Assembly: GCA_963971575.1 (NCBI GenBank)
Contig: OZ020617.1
Coordinates: 25,568,700 to 25,632,699, forward strand
From: Liopterus haemorrhoidalis
Lineage: Eukaryota; Arthropoda; Insecta; Coleoptera; Dytiscidae
Reading direction: 5' to 3'
DNA length: 64,000 nucleotides
This document shows, piece by piece, positions 12,745 through 22,260 of the stretch. The number at the start of each line of letters is the position of its first letter. Positions within the stretch are counted from its first letter, which is position 1. Under the pieces are notes generated by a model. That model searched no databases. It was not told where the DNA came from and saw only the letters and a program-made list of their open reading frames with translations. Both the position numbers and the translations under genes were made by a program.

Positions 12745-13215
12745 ATGGTAAACGAGAATGCCTTTCTTTTACACCAAAAACTGCCAAACTATAATGGAAG
12801 TGTGAATTTGACAATATGTTTTGGTAAGACCTGTATGATGTTTCCTACTTGCTTCACGTACTTGATTCCTACTTCTTCTGCAACACCTCGAACATTCCGT
12901 ACGAATCATCAATTCGTACGGATTAATTTGCAAACTTCTTTTCGTCGGTTTCTCTTATCAATTTTTATTGAATTTCTGCCACCCTTAACACGCCCGAAAT
13001 ACTTAAAATATGCTATTCGACTCGGAGCATCTTCTCCAAAAACTGTTTTCAAAAGTTCAAATGTTTCTGTCTCCGTCTTGCAAAAATTTTTTTACAGACT
13101 TGTCTATCAGACGCATCTTAAAAATCGCCACGATAAAGTAAATCGATCTACAAAAACCCCTATAAAATTCGTACGAAATAACTTAGCGAAACAAATTCAA
13201 CGGCAGTTAACTTAA
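12745..13215 (-). pseudogene. Decayed mariner transposase, minus strand
   Basis: Read on the minus strand from about 13,110, the frame gives S-F-G-E-D-A-P-S-R, then Y-F-K-Y-F-G-R-V-K-G-G-R-N-S, matching the mariner N-terminal helix-turn-helix pattern (F-G-E-D-A-L-S-R ... R-F-K-E-G-R). Stops break the frame, and a V-W-Q-F-L-type piece from near the last catalytic aspartate lies at about 12,790. The centre is deleted. It shares its words and deletion pattern with 1740-2085. A 183-codon open frame on the opposite strand here is a chance shadow. Confidence 0.6.
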
Positions 13216-13236
13216 AAATAACAGTTGCTTCATATA

Positions 13237-14546
13237 CAAGGTGTCTCAAAAGAAATTTTATATTTATTTAGCTTACTGCGTGAACGCAACGTATCCGAGG
13301 GGCGCGGGGGTTATGTCAATCGGTAGCCTGGCTCTTGGGAATTTAGTCGCTATGGAGCGTTTCTCGGGAGCAGACCGCGCGTTATGCGTGCGAGAGTTTT
13401 ACAAAAACGGTGATTCGGCGACTATAGCGCGTAGAAAATTCTGCAGTATTCGAGGTTTTCGCCACTTAAATGATGCGCCAAGCATTCCTCTCATTCGACA
13501 TTGGGTTAAAAAGTTTGAAGAGACTGGTACAATGCTGGATGAATTAAAATCCGAGCGACCTAGGTCATCAAGAACGGTAGAAAACGTGGAGAATGTTAAT
13601 CAGTCTGTTCGTGACGACCCGAACCTTTCAATTCGGAAGCGCGCAAGTGCTTTAAATGTGCATAGATCATCATTACATCGCATTATGCACAAAGACCTAA
13701 AGCTGCACCCCTACAAAATTCAATTGGTGCAAGAATTAAAGCCCCAAGATGCCAGTCAGAGGCTTAATTTCGTAAATCAGGTGATTGAGCGATTTTCAAC
13801 GTTTACCAACATTTTGTTTTCGGATGAAGCTCATTTTCATCTTAATGGCCACGTAAATAAGCAGAACTGCCGCTACTGGAGTGCAACGAATCCGAAACGC
13901 AAACATCAGAAACCCCTACATTCGCCTAAAGTGACCGTATGGGCTGCGATGTCGGCGCGAGGAATTATCGGCCCTTACTTTTTTGAAGACGAAAGGGGGC
14001 GTGCAGTTACAGTGAATTCAGAGCGTTATGTGGAGATGTTAGACAGCTTCTTGGTACCTGAACTGCAAAACTTTCCTGGCTATAACCAAAGAACATGGTT
14101 CCAACAGGACGGAGCAACTTCACACACGTCCAATATGTCTCTGCCACGTGTTCGTGAAATTTTCACAGGCAAATTGATCTCCCGGAGAGGTGACATAAAT
14201 TGGCCTCCACGCAGTCCAGATTTAACCCCTATGGACTTTTTCCTATGGGGTTATCTTAAATCTAAAGTTTACGCCAATAAACCGACTTCACTGGCGCATT
14301 TGAAAGAAAATATCCGTCACGAAATGGCAGCCATTCCTGAGTCCACCTGCCGAGACGTCATAAGTAATTTTACTGTTCGATTAAATGAGTGCCGAGAACG
14401 CGAGGGTCTACATTTAGACGATATTATTTTTAAGCAATAAATCCCCAAAAAGTGTATTTTAATAATTAATAAAAAAAATTTCTATATACGGCTTACTTTT
14501 TTTTTAATCGATCCACTAAATATAAAATTTCATTTGAGACACCTTG
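13237..14546 (+). mobile_element. Intact Tc1/mariner-superfamily transposon
   Basis: The terminal inverted repeats begin CAAGGTGTCTCAAA and extend about 30-35 bp with one substitution and one small indel (13,237-13,273 and 14,514-14,546). Each end is flanked by TA, the superfamily's target duplication (13,235-13,236 and 14,547-14,548). The element is 1310 bp and holds a single uninterrupted transposase frame. Intact ends and an intact gene make this the youngest autonomous-looking element in the window. Confidence 0.9.
13352..14440 (+). CDS. Tc1/mariner-superfamily transposase (DDD triad)
   Basis: This transposase cuts the element out and rejoins it at TA sites. The frame is open from inside the left repeat, but the likely start is the ATG at 13,352 (M-E-R-F-S-G-A, 362 aa), because insect relatives with an N-terminal DUF4817-type helix-turn-helix begin like this. 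An ATG at 13,313 is an alternative. The N-terminal part has R-A-L-C-V-R-E-F-Y and W-V-K-K-F-E-E-T-G, then G-T-M-L-D-E and R-P-R-S-S-R-T. The catalytic domain shows F-S-D-E-A-H-F, Q-Q-D-G-A-T-S-H and R-S-P-D-L-T-P-M-D-F-F-L-W. I count 36 residues between the second and third aspartates. No stop or frameshift is visible, so activity is possible. Host silencing cannot be judged from sequence. Confidence 0.92.
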   Translation: MERFSGADRALCVREFYKNGDSATIARRKFCSIRGFRHLNDAPSIPLIRHWVKKFEETGTMLDELKSERPRSSRTVENVENVNQSVRDDPNLSIRKRASALNVHRSSLHRIMHKDLKLHPYKIQLVQELKPQDASQRLNFVNQVIERFSTFTNILFSDEAHFHLNGHVNKQNCRYWSATNPKRKHQKPLHSPKVTVWAAMSARGIIGPYFFEDERGRAVTVNSERYVEMLDSFLVPELQNFPGYNQRTWFQQDGATSHTSNMSLPRVREIFTGKLISRRGDINWPPRSPDLTPMDFFLWGYLKSKVYANKPTSLAHLKENIRHEMAAIPESTCRDVISNFTVRLNECREREGLHLDDIIFKQ

Positions 14547-14558
14547 TATAAGTTATAT

Positions 14559-15728
14559 TAACAGGAGGTTGCATTGAAAGCCGATGTTCACGTGTGGATG
14601 ATTCTAGGTGTGTATGTTGTGGGCAGTCTCAGATGTCTCTTATATCATTTTGAAGTGGAACATTTTCTACTAAAAATTTCATCAAATGCTATCCTTTGTT
14701 TATACAAGTGCTTTTCTATAACCGAATTGAAATGGAGTTCGATAAGATGTTTTTTCGATGTGCAATTCTACACTACATTTATTTGAAAAAAAAAAAAAAT
14801 CCAGTTGAAGCTTATCGATAGCTTGTGAAAACTTACGGTGAATGTGCTCCATCGGATTGACTATTTATGTAGAGATTGGTTTCGACGATTCAAGAGACGT
14901 GATTGTGAAGTTCACAAAAAACAATGGCCAGTTCAATTGAAAAATTTGAAGATGAACAACTGTAAGCTATATAGGAAGAAATTCCTGCTCAAACACTCAA
15001 AGAATTGGCTTAATAGCTCGAAGTAGATAAATCAACCATTTCACGACATTTACAAGCCTAGACGCTTAGGCTGTCACATGAACTGACCAAAAATGCCATT
15101 GCTAATCATTTAAACATCTCGATTTATTTGCTTGTAAGGTATAAATAGAATCGTTCTTGTTGCGTATCGTGAGCGGCGATGAAAAATTGATCTATATCGA
15201 CAACTCGAAACGCAAGAAATTATAGGTTGATCCTGGTCAACCATCGACGTCGACACCATAGCGAAACATCCACGGTCACAAAATTATACTCTCTATTTCG
15301 TAGGATATGGAAGGTATCGTGAATTATGAGCTGTTAAAACCAAAGGAAACAATAACCGCTGAACGTTATCGACAACTATTACAGCGTTTTAATGATAATT
15401 TGATGTGAAAACGTACATCAATTGCATCAAATCGTCGGAAAGAGATTTTTCTCCTTGACAATGTTCAAGTCCATGTTTCTGTAGCCGTCGAACAAACACT
15501 GTTGGAACTCGAATGGTCGGTTCTCCAGCACCCAGCGTATTTTTAGAACTTAGTCCCAAACAAGAATTTGAAAATTGGATTGCTGAATGGATTGGTTCAA
15601 AAGACATTCTTTCATTGCGGAATTCAATTTCTGCCAGAAAAGTGGGAAAAACTCATAGCTTCCGAGGACAAATACTTTTATTAATTCACGCATTTTGTTA
15701 ATGAAATAATTACCCAAAAAACCTCCTA
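14559..15728 (+). mobile_element. Decayed full-length mariner
   Basis: The left end TTAACAGGAGGTT (about 14,558-14,570) and the complement of the right end (TTAGGAGGTTTTTTGGG, about 15,711-15,728) form an imperfect terminal repeat beside TA. The 1.17-kb length is close to that of a complete mariner. It starts about a dozen bases after the intact transposon at 13,237-14,546. Confidence 0.65.
14812..15701 (+). pseudogene. Mariner transposase pseudogene
   Basis: Nearly the whole mariner transposase can be followed in shifting frames: an L-V-K-T-Y-G-E-C-A-P-S start (about 14,822), W-F-R-R-F-K-R-R-D, F-E-D-E-Q-L, D-K-S-T-I-S-R-H-L-Q-A (about 15,027), G-D-E-K-x-I-Y around the first catalytic aspartate (about 15,175), the D-P-G-Q-P-S-T-S region (about 15,230), D-M-E-G-I-V-N-Y-E-L-L-K-P (about 15,308), L-L-D-N-V-Q-V-H around the second aspartate (about 15,450), and I-A-E-W-I-G-S-K-D near the C terminus (about 15,580). 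Several stops and frameshifts are present and the region before the third aspartate is rearranged. It is inactive. Confidence 0.82.
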
Positions 15729-15885
15729 ATATTATTATACCACGTTTACGTATTTTTTTATAAATCCGCCAATTTGTGTACTTATTTATCCATATGCTTA
15801 TAGTATATCATTAGAATACAAGTATTGAGTTAATATTCATAGCTATGTATCAAAAACCAAAATTGTTTCACTATATCGTCTACAT

Positions 15886-16105
15886 CAGCGTTTCCCAAAC
15901 TGTGCTCCGCGGCGTCCTGGGGCTTTCAGTTTAGGATTTTTTTTTTTTTTTTTTTAGGACATCATTTGTATTATCATATTTTCACCTGTCTAATAAAATA
16001 AATGAAAAATTGAAACATGATATAGACCAATGTATTGAATCGGGCGCCGTAGAAATTTTTTAAAATATTAAGGGCGCCGGAAGCCGAAAAGTTTGGGAAC
16101 CATTG
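15886..16105. mobile_element. hAT MITE, TTCCCAAAC family
   Basis: The ends CAGCGTTTCCCAAAC and the complement of GTTTGGGAACCATTG form the terminal repeat. Flanking GTCTACAT (15,878-15,885) and GTCTACAC (16,106-16,113) are a 7/8 target duplication of hAT length. The inside has a poly(T) run and GGGCGCCGG near the right end, with no coding. The element at 40,516-40,693 is of the same family. Confidence 0.88.
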
Positions 16106-16113
16106 GTCTACAC

Positions 16114-17934
16114 ATTATTTTCTATACGAAAATTGGAGAAATTATTCCTAGCAACATATTAAGTTTATAAATAATTTATATTTTTATGAAAGAAGATGGT
16201 CATAAACGCAAATATAATATGTCGCTACAGATGTATATTAGCGATGCGTGAAATTCTCGTCACCTCACACATCAGCGTAACTCTGTACATGTTATCATTA
16301 TACAAATACCCTGTGTATAATCACATGAGTTGCTTATATATGTTTAACCATTATATATATATACAGCGATACGTTGTTGCTTGTTTACTGTTGTATATTA
16401 ACATTTCATAAACGAGATGAAAGTATGTAGGACCCTTTGTTATTTTCTCTGTATACGTTGATTGATTTTGATATATTTATGAAATAAAATGCTCTACAAA
16501 AATTGAGAATAATAATATGTAAAGCGAATTTAGAATGTTTTCAAACTCGTGTTGAATATTGTATGGATTTGTGAATGAATAAAAAATACACGTTTGTAGA
16601 ATCACTTTTCGAACATATGAATTTTTGGTTTTTTATGTTTCGCAAATGATTGATATTTTTAAATAAGCATAATGAAAAATGTAAACGTGTGGAATCTTAA
16701 ACTTTACTGTTCTCTTAACGGCCTATTCAGACATCCAAATTAAGCTCTATAATCGATTTTATTAATATTTTTTAAATCATTTGATTTACATGTGCCTTGA
16801 AAACCATGGAAAACGGTGCACTGATTTGCTACAAAGAACGCTTTGTAATAAATTAGTGATTTGAGTGTACTCGGTTTTAATATTTTTAAGTTACAAGAAG
16901 TTATGTATATTACATATATTTCAGTTAAGAACTATTAAATGGACAAATCAAAAACTTGGAAGAAAACGATAATTTTGACAGTTGTATTTTAAATATTTTG
17001 TGATTATGGAGAGATATATACTTCTGTCTACAACTTTGGCTCTAATTTAACAAAATACAAATAGACTTGAACAATTACGATGGAACTTTTTTTTCAAATC
17101 CACGATTGGAATAAGCTCGTGCAGAGAGTAAGATTATATTAATTTCTGTTTAATTTCCACTAATTCAACTGGCAAGTCAAGTAGATCTGAACGCTGTTGT
17201 GTGTTTTAAAATATTATAAATACTTAAAAAATATATTTTCCTTAATTTGGTAAATTTTGGTTTAAACCTGTTACATGTTACAGAAATGGTATTTGGCACC
17301 CTTCTTGTTAATTAATATCTATATCTGTAGCTTAACATTATGGGTAATATCTTTTTCATATTATCACTTTAAAATAGACCAACTTAAAATCCACTGATAT
17401 ATAATATTGGTTTGCATTCACACTAGATGTTTAAATCACCGGTGCTGCCATCTCCTACGATATTCTTAAGTTGGCGTCACGAAGTTACCAGTTTTCAACT
17501 ATCTGTGCAAACGCACATTTTGAAATACTATTAAAAAACATATATGGATATTTGATTCCTTTCTAGAATAAAGGTACAATAAAGAATATTTACACCTGTA
17601 TTAGCATGTAACTCGATACATTTTTACCGTAATTATTATAGCACTGTATTTTATTAAGCACGTTATTAAAATAACTAGTTAAATAAGTGATCAAATAATA
17701 ATAATAAGTATTGTATAAACTTCTTATAACCTCGATAATATTAAATTACTACAACTCATATTCACAGAATATTACAATTAGGTTGGCAACGCGTACCATT
17801 ATGTGACCTTACTTTAACAAACACATCTTTATATTTAAGTTAGACTGTATTAAAGTGGGTCGCGCGCTCTTAAAATCAGCACTTAAAGTCAGCCTAATTT
17901 AATCATCCTAACTAAAAATTCTGATGTGAAAATG
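16114..17934. other. AT-rich non-coding DNA
   Basis: No gene or complete element was recognised. TTAGGTTGGCAAC near 17,780 resembles the outer terminus of some mariners, but no partner end or transposase remains were found. Confidence 0.5.
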
Positions 17935-17985
17935 TTAGTTAGTTAGTTAAAATTTTTGGCGCACAGCAACAATAGCTATTTGCGC
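17935..17985. repeat. Dispersed inverted repeat, arm 2
   Basis: This is the reverse complement of 6455-6505, sharing TTTTGGCGCACAGCAACAA and TAGTTAGTTAGTT with a few mismatches. Confidence 0.65.
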
Positions 17986-18278
17986 CTAGTGTGAAACGGG
18001 CACCAACACCCTAACACCCGTCTCAAGCGTGGACTTTACCATTCCGATGTCATGGAAATAAAGCTACTATCTGTCATATTTGGTTCATGAAAATCATAGA
18101 GATAATGAAAACCAAGAGGTTCATTTGCGCTTGTACTGGAAACCCGTGAAAGAAAAATACAAATTATGTTATCACATTTTAGTTCAAAATTTAAGGTTCA
18201 AATGTTGACAATTTAACAAGACAATTTAACTCATGGATAAAAGGTTATTGAATGATAACATACTGTGTACATATTGTA

Positions 18279-18690
18279 TATACCGAGTGAATTATTTAAG
18301 GAGCAACATGCATGTTTCACATATGTTAATGAAGTGAGTTATTTCATTTGCAACATAGCAAATTATGAAAGCAAGCTCATATCCATGGCAACAGATATGC
18401 AATGGTGCTTAGATATAATAGTTATTTGACATGATAAAGTTCCTAGACGGCTAAAAAATAGTAAATTAGAAACAATAAATTAATTTTTATTAGTTTGTTT
18501 ATATTTACATACAAACAAAAATAATAATGTTTAGTAGCTACGTGCAAAAAATATTTAAAAAAAAATAATATTTTGTCTTTTCTATGGATACGTTATTTGT
18601 TTTATGGATATGTTGCTTTTGAAATAACTCACTTCATTAACATTATATGTGAAACATGTATGTTGCTTCTTAAATAATTCACCCGGTATA
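18279..18690. mobile_element. Long-TIR MITE
   Basis: Arms of at least 75 bp read inward from TATACCGAGTGAATTATTTA on the left and, in complement, TATACCGGGTGAATTATTTA on the right. They share GCAACAT, CATGTTTCACATA, TTAATGAAGTGAGTTATTTC and GCAACATA. The ends lie at TA, which suggests a Tc1/mariner-type TA target. The centre (about 18,420-18,590) is non-coding. Arms this long could form a long hairpin in RNA. Confidence 0.85.
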
Positions 18691-18772
18691 TTTTTTAAAT
18701 TTTACAAGATAATGTTTTGATCTCTATATTAATAATTTTAGAAAAACATTAACATATTTCTTTCTATTTCAG

Positions 18773-18814
18773 GTGAGTTTTTGGGACAATTTCACGACGA
18801 AGTACTGCATAGAT
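18773..18814 (+). other. Candidate recursive splice site with a 42-nt exon
   Basis: A strong acceptor (TTTCTTTCTATTTCAG, ending 18,772) is fused to a perfect donor, GTGAGT (18,773-18,778). A second perfect donor, GTAAGT, follows at 18,815. The 42-nt segment reads V-S-F-W-D-N-F-T-T-K-Y-C-I-D in frame 0. A second frame is also open, so coding is not proven. The arrangement fits a recursive splice site followed by a recursive-splice exon in a long plus-strand intron. No transposon features coincide. Confidence 0.35.
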
Positions 18815-19199
18815 GTAAGTTAAAACCCATCTGGCTCTATTTTAATCAGCTGAGGTTTGTATATCATGTTTTATTACATCGGCAACCCACATTACACAAT
18901 CGCTGTGCAGGTAGTCTAACATTTGATATTCAAAATCTCGTGATTTAATAAAATTGCTACAAAATAATCAACATAAAAGTTCAGGAACAGCCATAAATCA
19001 TCTATTCAAATATAAATTCTGCAATTTCACGAGTATCAAATAAAATATAAAATTTAACGTATAAAAATTACAATAGCGAAAGAGCATCCGACAGGGCAAA
19101 TTGTTAGATTAACATTTGATGGCGCACTGTAACAGATAGCAAGCCATAAAACCACCGGCGTATGGCAATAATATATTTATAACAGTATCCAAAGGTCTA

Positions 19200-19325
19200 T
19201 TTGCGAAGAATATCAAATGCAGTAACTGTAATTCTCAATAATCGCAATTTACTACGGACGAACATATGTCTGGCAAGATTTTATGGGATTGATATTTCAT
19301 GTTACTGCATCATTTATTGTGTACC
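19200..19325 (+). repeat. Diverged direct repeat, copy 1
   Basis: GAAGAATATCAAATGCAGTA, CTGTAATTCT, then GATTGATATTT and CATCATTTATTGT recur in the same order and orientation at 20,562-20,690, with many substitutions. Confidence 0.55.
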
Positions 19326-19439
19326 TACTTTTTTTATAAATAATATATTTTGTATTGATTTTATTTATATTTTATGTTTATTTTTATATATTTTTTATGT
19401 TGATAGTTTGGTGTTTGGGGTCTTTATAATACAATATTA

Positions 19440-20300
19440 ATACCAACAGTCCTACCCATTACGCCGCACCCTACTATTGAAAATAGAATCTAAAATTGAT
19501 GGTAAAACAGACGATTCTCTTAAGTATATTAGAAATTTTATTAAACATATTAGGAATTAAAATAGTGCTGACAATTTTTATGTTTCTCTCTCTAGTCGTT
19601 TTTCTCAGTGTTGAGGAGTCATGACATTTTGAGACAGTTCTCATGCACAATCTCACACCATTTCTGCCGGACTTTTCTACATTTCTTCTTTACTGTCTTC
19701 TAGTTTCGACCTTTTAGACTTGGTCTATCTACCCTCTAGGAGACCTTTAAAAGTGCTGCGTGATACATGACAATAATATTTAAGGCTTTTTTGCTGAGCA
19801 CGCGTGAAACGTCTGGTTGGAATTTTAATTTCTTCTATTATTGAGTCGTTAGTAGGATTTGCGGACCACGTTATTTGCAGCATGCTCTTCCAGCACTATA
19901 ACAACGAAGCTACTATTCTTGCGTGCCCATTCAAAGTTCAAAACAAGAACAGGGGACAATCTGGAAGATCGGAGATTGGACGAGTTTAACTTTTGTTTTC
20001 AGCTAGATGTTTTTATCGTTCATATTGTATTCCAGTTTGCTAATAGCATACTTGGTTAGAACAACACGATATTTAATTACCTCTGAACATCCACCGATTT
20101 TTTTTTTTTTTTTTTTTTTTCTCAGTGGAAACCTTTGAAATACCCCCCCGGTAGTGCTGGATTCTCCGACCAGGCCTACCGACTAAATCCCCTGTTTTGC
20201 CCCTTCTTCCACGGCGGAAATATCCTGTCTGGACTTACGTTAAATAGTTAGAAATAATAGTCCCGAAATGATTTCATGTTTGAATGTGTAATAATCTAGA
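19440..20300. other. Non-coding DNA, possibly with decayed LINE pieces
   Basis: A segment richer in G+C (about 19,565-19,990) may be a very worn minus-strand retrotransposon tail. I could not identify motifs securely. A 23-bp poly(T) run (20,098-20,120) is followed by a GC-rich block with CCCCCCCGG and TCCACGGCGG (20,140-20,230) that looks like repeat-derived DNA. Confidence 0.3.
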
Positions 20301-20301
20301 T

Positions 20302-20320
20302 CAGTGGTTCTTAACTAGTG
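20302..20320. mobile_element. Solitary hAT-type end
   Basis: CAGTGGTTCTTAACTAG matches the common start of hAT MITEs. No complementary right end was found nearby, so this is a truncated copy. Confidence 0.35.
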
Positions 20321-20561
20321 TTCCTCTTGTACATATACCTGTTTTATTAAACTCGTACCATTTAAAAACACACCCGTATCTGTCATTATATTTGAGTGCA
20401 TTTTGATGTACGTGTGTAGAAATTGCTTGTGGTTGGTAAAAATTCCAAACTGTGCTGTACTAATAATGTTGTAACTCTGTACATCTAAATTGCCCCCTGT
20501 AAACTTTTTGCATAAAAATCTCGTATAGAACAATTGTAACTGCAGCTATTTCTGGCGTATG

Positions 20562-20690
20562 GGAAGAATATCAAAAGCAATAACTGTAATTCTTAGTAAA
20601 TAATGACAATTTCCTATACGTATGAACGGAAACGCTTTATCTGATTGGTATTTCCGGTTAGTGCAGACACCATTCATTGTACAAGAGCGA
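20562..20690 (+). repeat. Diverged direct repeat, copy 2
   Basis: Partner of 19,200-19,325, sharing GAAGAATATCAAA, TAACTGTAATTCT, GATTGGTATTT and CATTCATTGTAC. About 1.36 kb separates the copies. Confidence 0.55.
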
Positions 20691-21164
20691 GACACCTATG
20701 GTGATCCAGGGTACTATTAAATGGCGACTGCACTGTACTGCGTTCTATCGGCAAATACGGAAAGCTTTCTGTGATTTCCCTGATCCCACATATTCTACTT
20801 TGGTTTAATATGAAACTTTCATGAAGTACATGCGATTGTAGGTAGTGTTTGTTATCATATCCGCCGCTTGAAACTACACCGTATTGTGAATTAATGTTAT
20901 GAATATGAACAAGTAACTGCCATTAAAACAGATGCTAAGGTAAGATAATTTACACACACAGCCACCGGCTCCAATTTCATGCGGTTGTTTATCTGTTGTG
21001 ACCTGGTATTACATTTTTCAATATTAATATCTTTGTGCTAGTAATGAAGCTACATCACAGATGCTTTAGCATAATTGAGTTTAAATAAAACAACAGCCCT
21101 AACTTCTGTGTATGTTCCTTGGTTTCGTTAAGGGTTGTATAATTCTATTTCTTTTCCCTTGCAG

Positions 21165-21200
21165 CATGTCGCATGCGACTGTGAACGCACTGTGAGACAT
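21165..21200 (+). other. Candidate 36-nt microexon
   Basis: A very strong acceptor (CTATTTCTTTTCCCTTGCAG, ending 21,164) precedes 36 nt that read H-V-A-C-D-C-E-R-T-V-R-H in frame 0. A good donor, CATGTAAGG, follows at 21,201. Only frame 0 is open. It has the same strand and phase as the segments at 18,773, 44,625 and 59,399. I recognise no protein family. Confidence 0.3.
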
Positions 21201-21289
21201 GTAAGGTCCCATTTAATAAAATATGCACACAAAGGGCTGTCAAAAGTCTCACATATTACTCCATTTATATGGCGTTTAGGCATTTAGAC

Positions 21290-21350
21290 CAGTGCTTCTC
21301 AAACCAAAACTTACCACTCACCGGCAAAATATCCAATTTTTTACGAAGAC
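21290..21350. mobile_element. Solitary hAT-type left end
   Basis: CAGTGCTTCTCAAACC followed by two ACCGGC blocks resembles the left part of hAT MITEs. No right end was found before the Tc1 remnant at 21.6 kb. Confidence 0.35.
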
Positions 21351-21599
21351 CGGCGAAATTATTATTATACAACTATTTTAATTTTTATTTATTGTAAAGA
21401 ACTGCAAATTTTCATTAATAAATAAATATATTTTAGTTATTAGTAGGTACATACAATAATTTATAATACACTCGCCGACAAAAAAATGGGACAGTGCTAT
21501 ATTTCTTAATATCATTTAAATTATTATGTTAAAGCCTTTTAATGTATTATGAGATATATTATTGAGTGTAACGAGATGAAAAAAAGATATACCGAGTTA

Positions 21600-22260
21600 A
21601 CTATAAGTATTATTTACACAACAGTACTTGTTATGCCTTTTTGTAGTCAAAGCGTCGTACTCAATCAGAACTAGCTCGCATGAAAGTGCATTGATATTCC
21701 TGCCTAAATGAAAAAAATATCGCCACCGAATGGAAATGCTGTATGTCAAAAACTTACCAACATGCCTCCAGAAAACGCGTTCGCGCCCGCTTGGAAATGT
21801 TTTATTCAACCGCGATTCATATGTGAACAATATGCTTTTATAATCTGCGTCCAGTCAGTCCAAAGGCTCGCTAGCAAACCGCAGTCTTTCAACTTGATGA
21901 TTTGTGAACAAATCCGGGTAAGCTATAGGTGTTCTAGATACAAGCTCTTTGGACAGCTCATGGTGAAATTACCAAATTTAGATCTTCTGTGAGACTTCGA
22001 GCGAGAAAAGTTGAAGGCAATTCACGATTGCGGAGAACAGCTAGGGTAAGAAATTGATAGTCTGGAGCGCTTGTGGATGACTTAAACCATGTTTCTTTGT
22101 GTAGGGACCAGTTCGTTGATGACGCTTTATAGCGTTATTAAGGGGGTTTTCGCTCCATCCAAAACGCCAGTCATATTCGAATACTGGGGCCACCTTCATG
22201 TAATACAGCTCCTGCAACGTTTTCTGGTCGCATTTTAATTTCATTGCTCAAAAAACACAT
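21600..22260 (-). pseudogene. Decayed Tc1-like transposase
   Basis: On the minus strand, from about 22,240 downward, pieces follow the Tc1 order in shifting frames. They are an N-terminal F-G-W-S-E-N-P-L-N-N-A-I-K-R-type helix-turn-helix, then R-T-G-P-Y-T-K-K-H-G (about 22,120), L-R-N-R-E-L-P-S-T-F-L-A-R-S-L (about 22,030) and R-F-A-S-E-P-L-D (about 21,865). Next come L-F-T-Y-E-S-R-L-N-K-T-F at the first catalytic position (about 21,820; a tyrosine replaces the aspartate of the usual T-D-E-S) and E-L-V-L-I-E-Y-D-A-L-T-T-K-R (about 21,665). The part that would hold the remaining two catalytic acids is missing. It is inactive. Confidence 0.72.

Noticed and set aside
12664..13215. 183-codon open frame on the plus strand
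   Set aside because: It lies opposite a recognisable decayed mariner on the minus strand and has no motif of its own.
13241..13351. Transposase start at the GTG inside the terminal repeat
   Set aside because: GTG is not a usual eukaryotic start and the extra residues overlap the terminal inverted repeat. The ATG at 13,352 matches how relatives begin.
17775..17800. Mariner terminus TTAGGTTGGCAAC
   Set aside because: No opposite end and no transposase remains nearby, and a 13-bp match alone is not enough.
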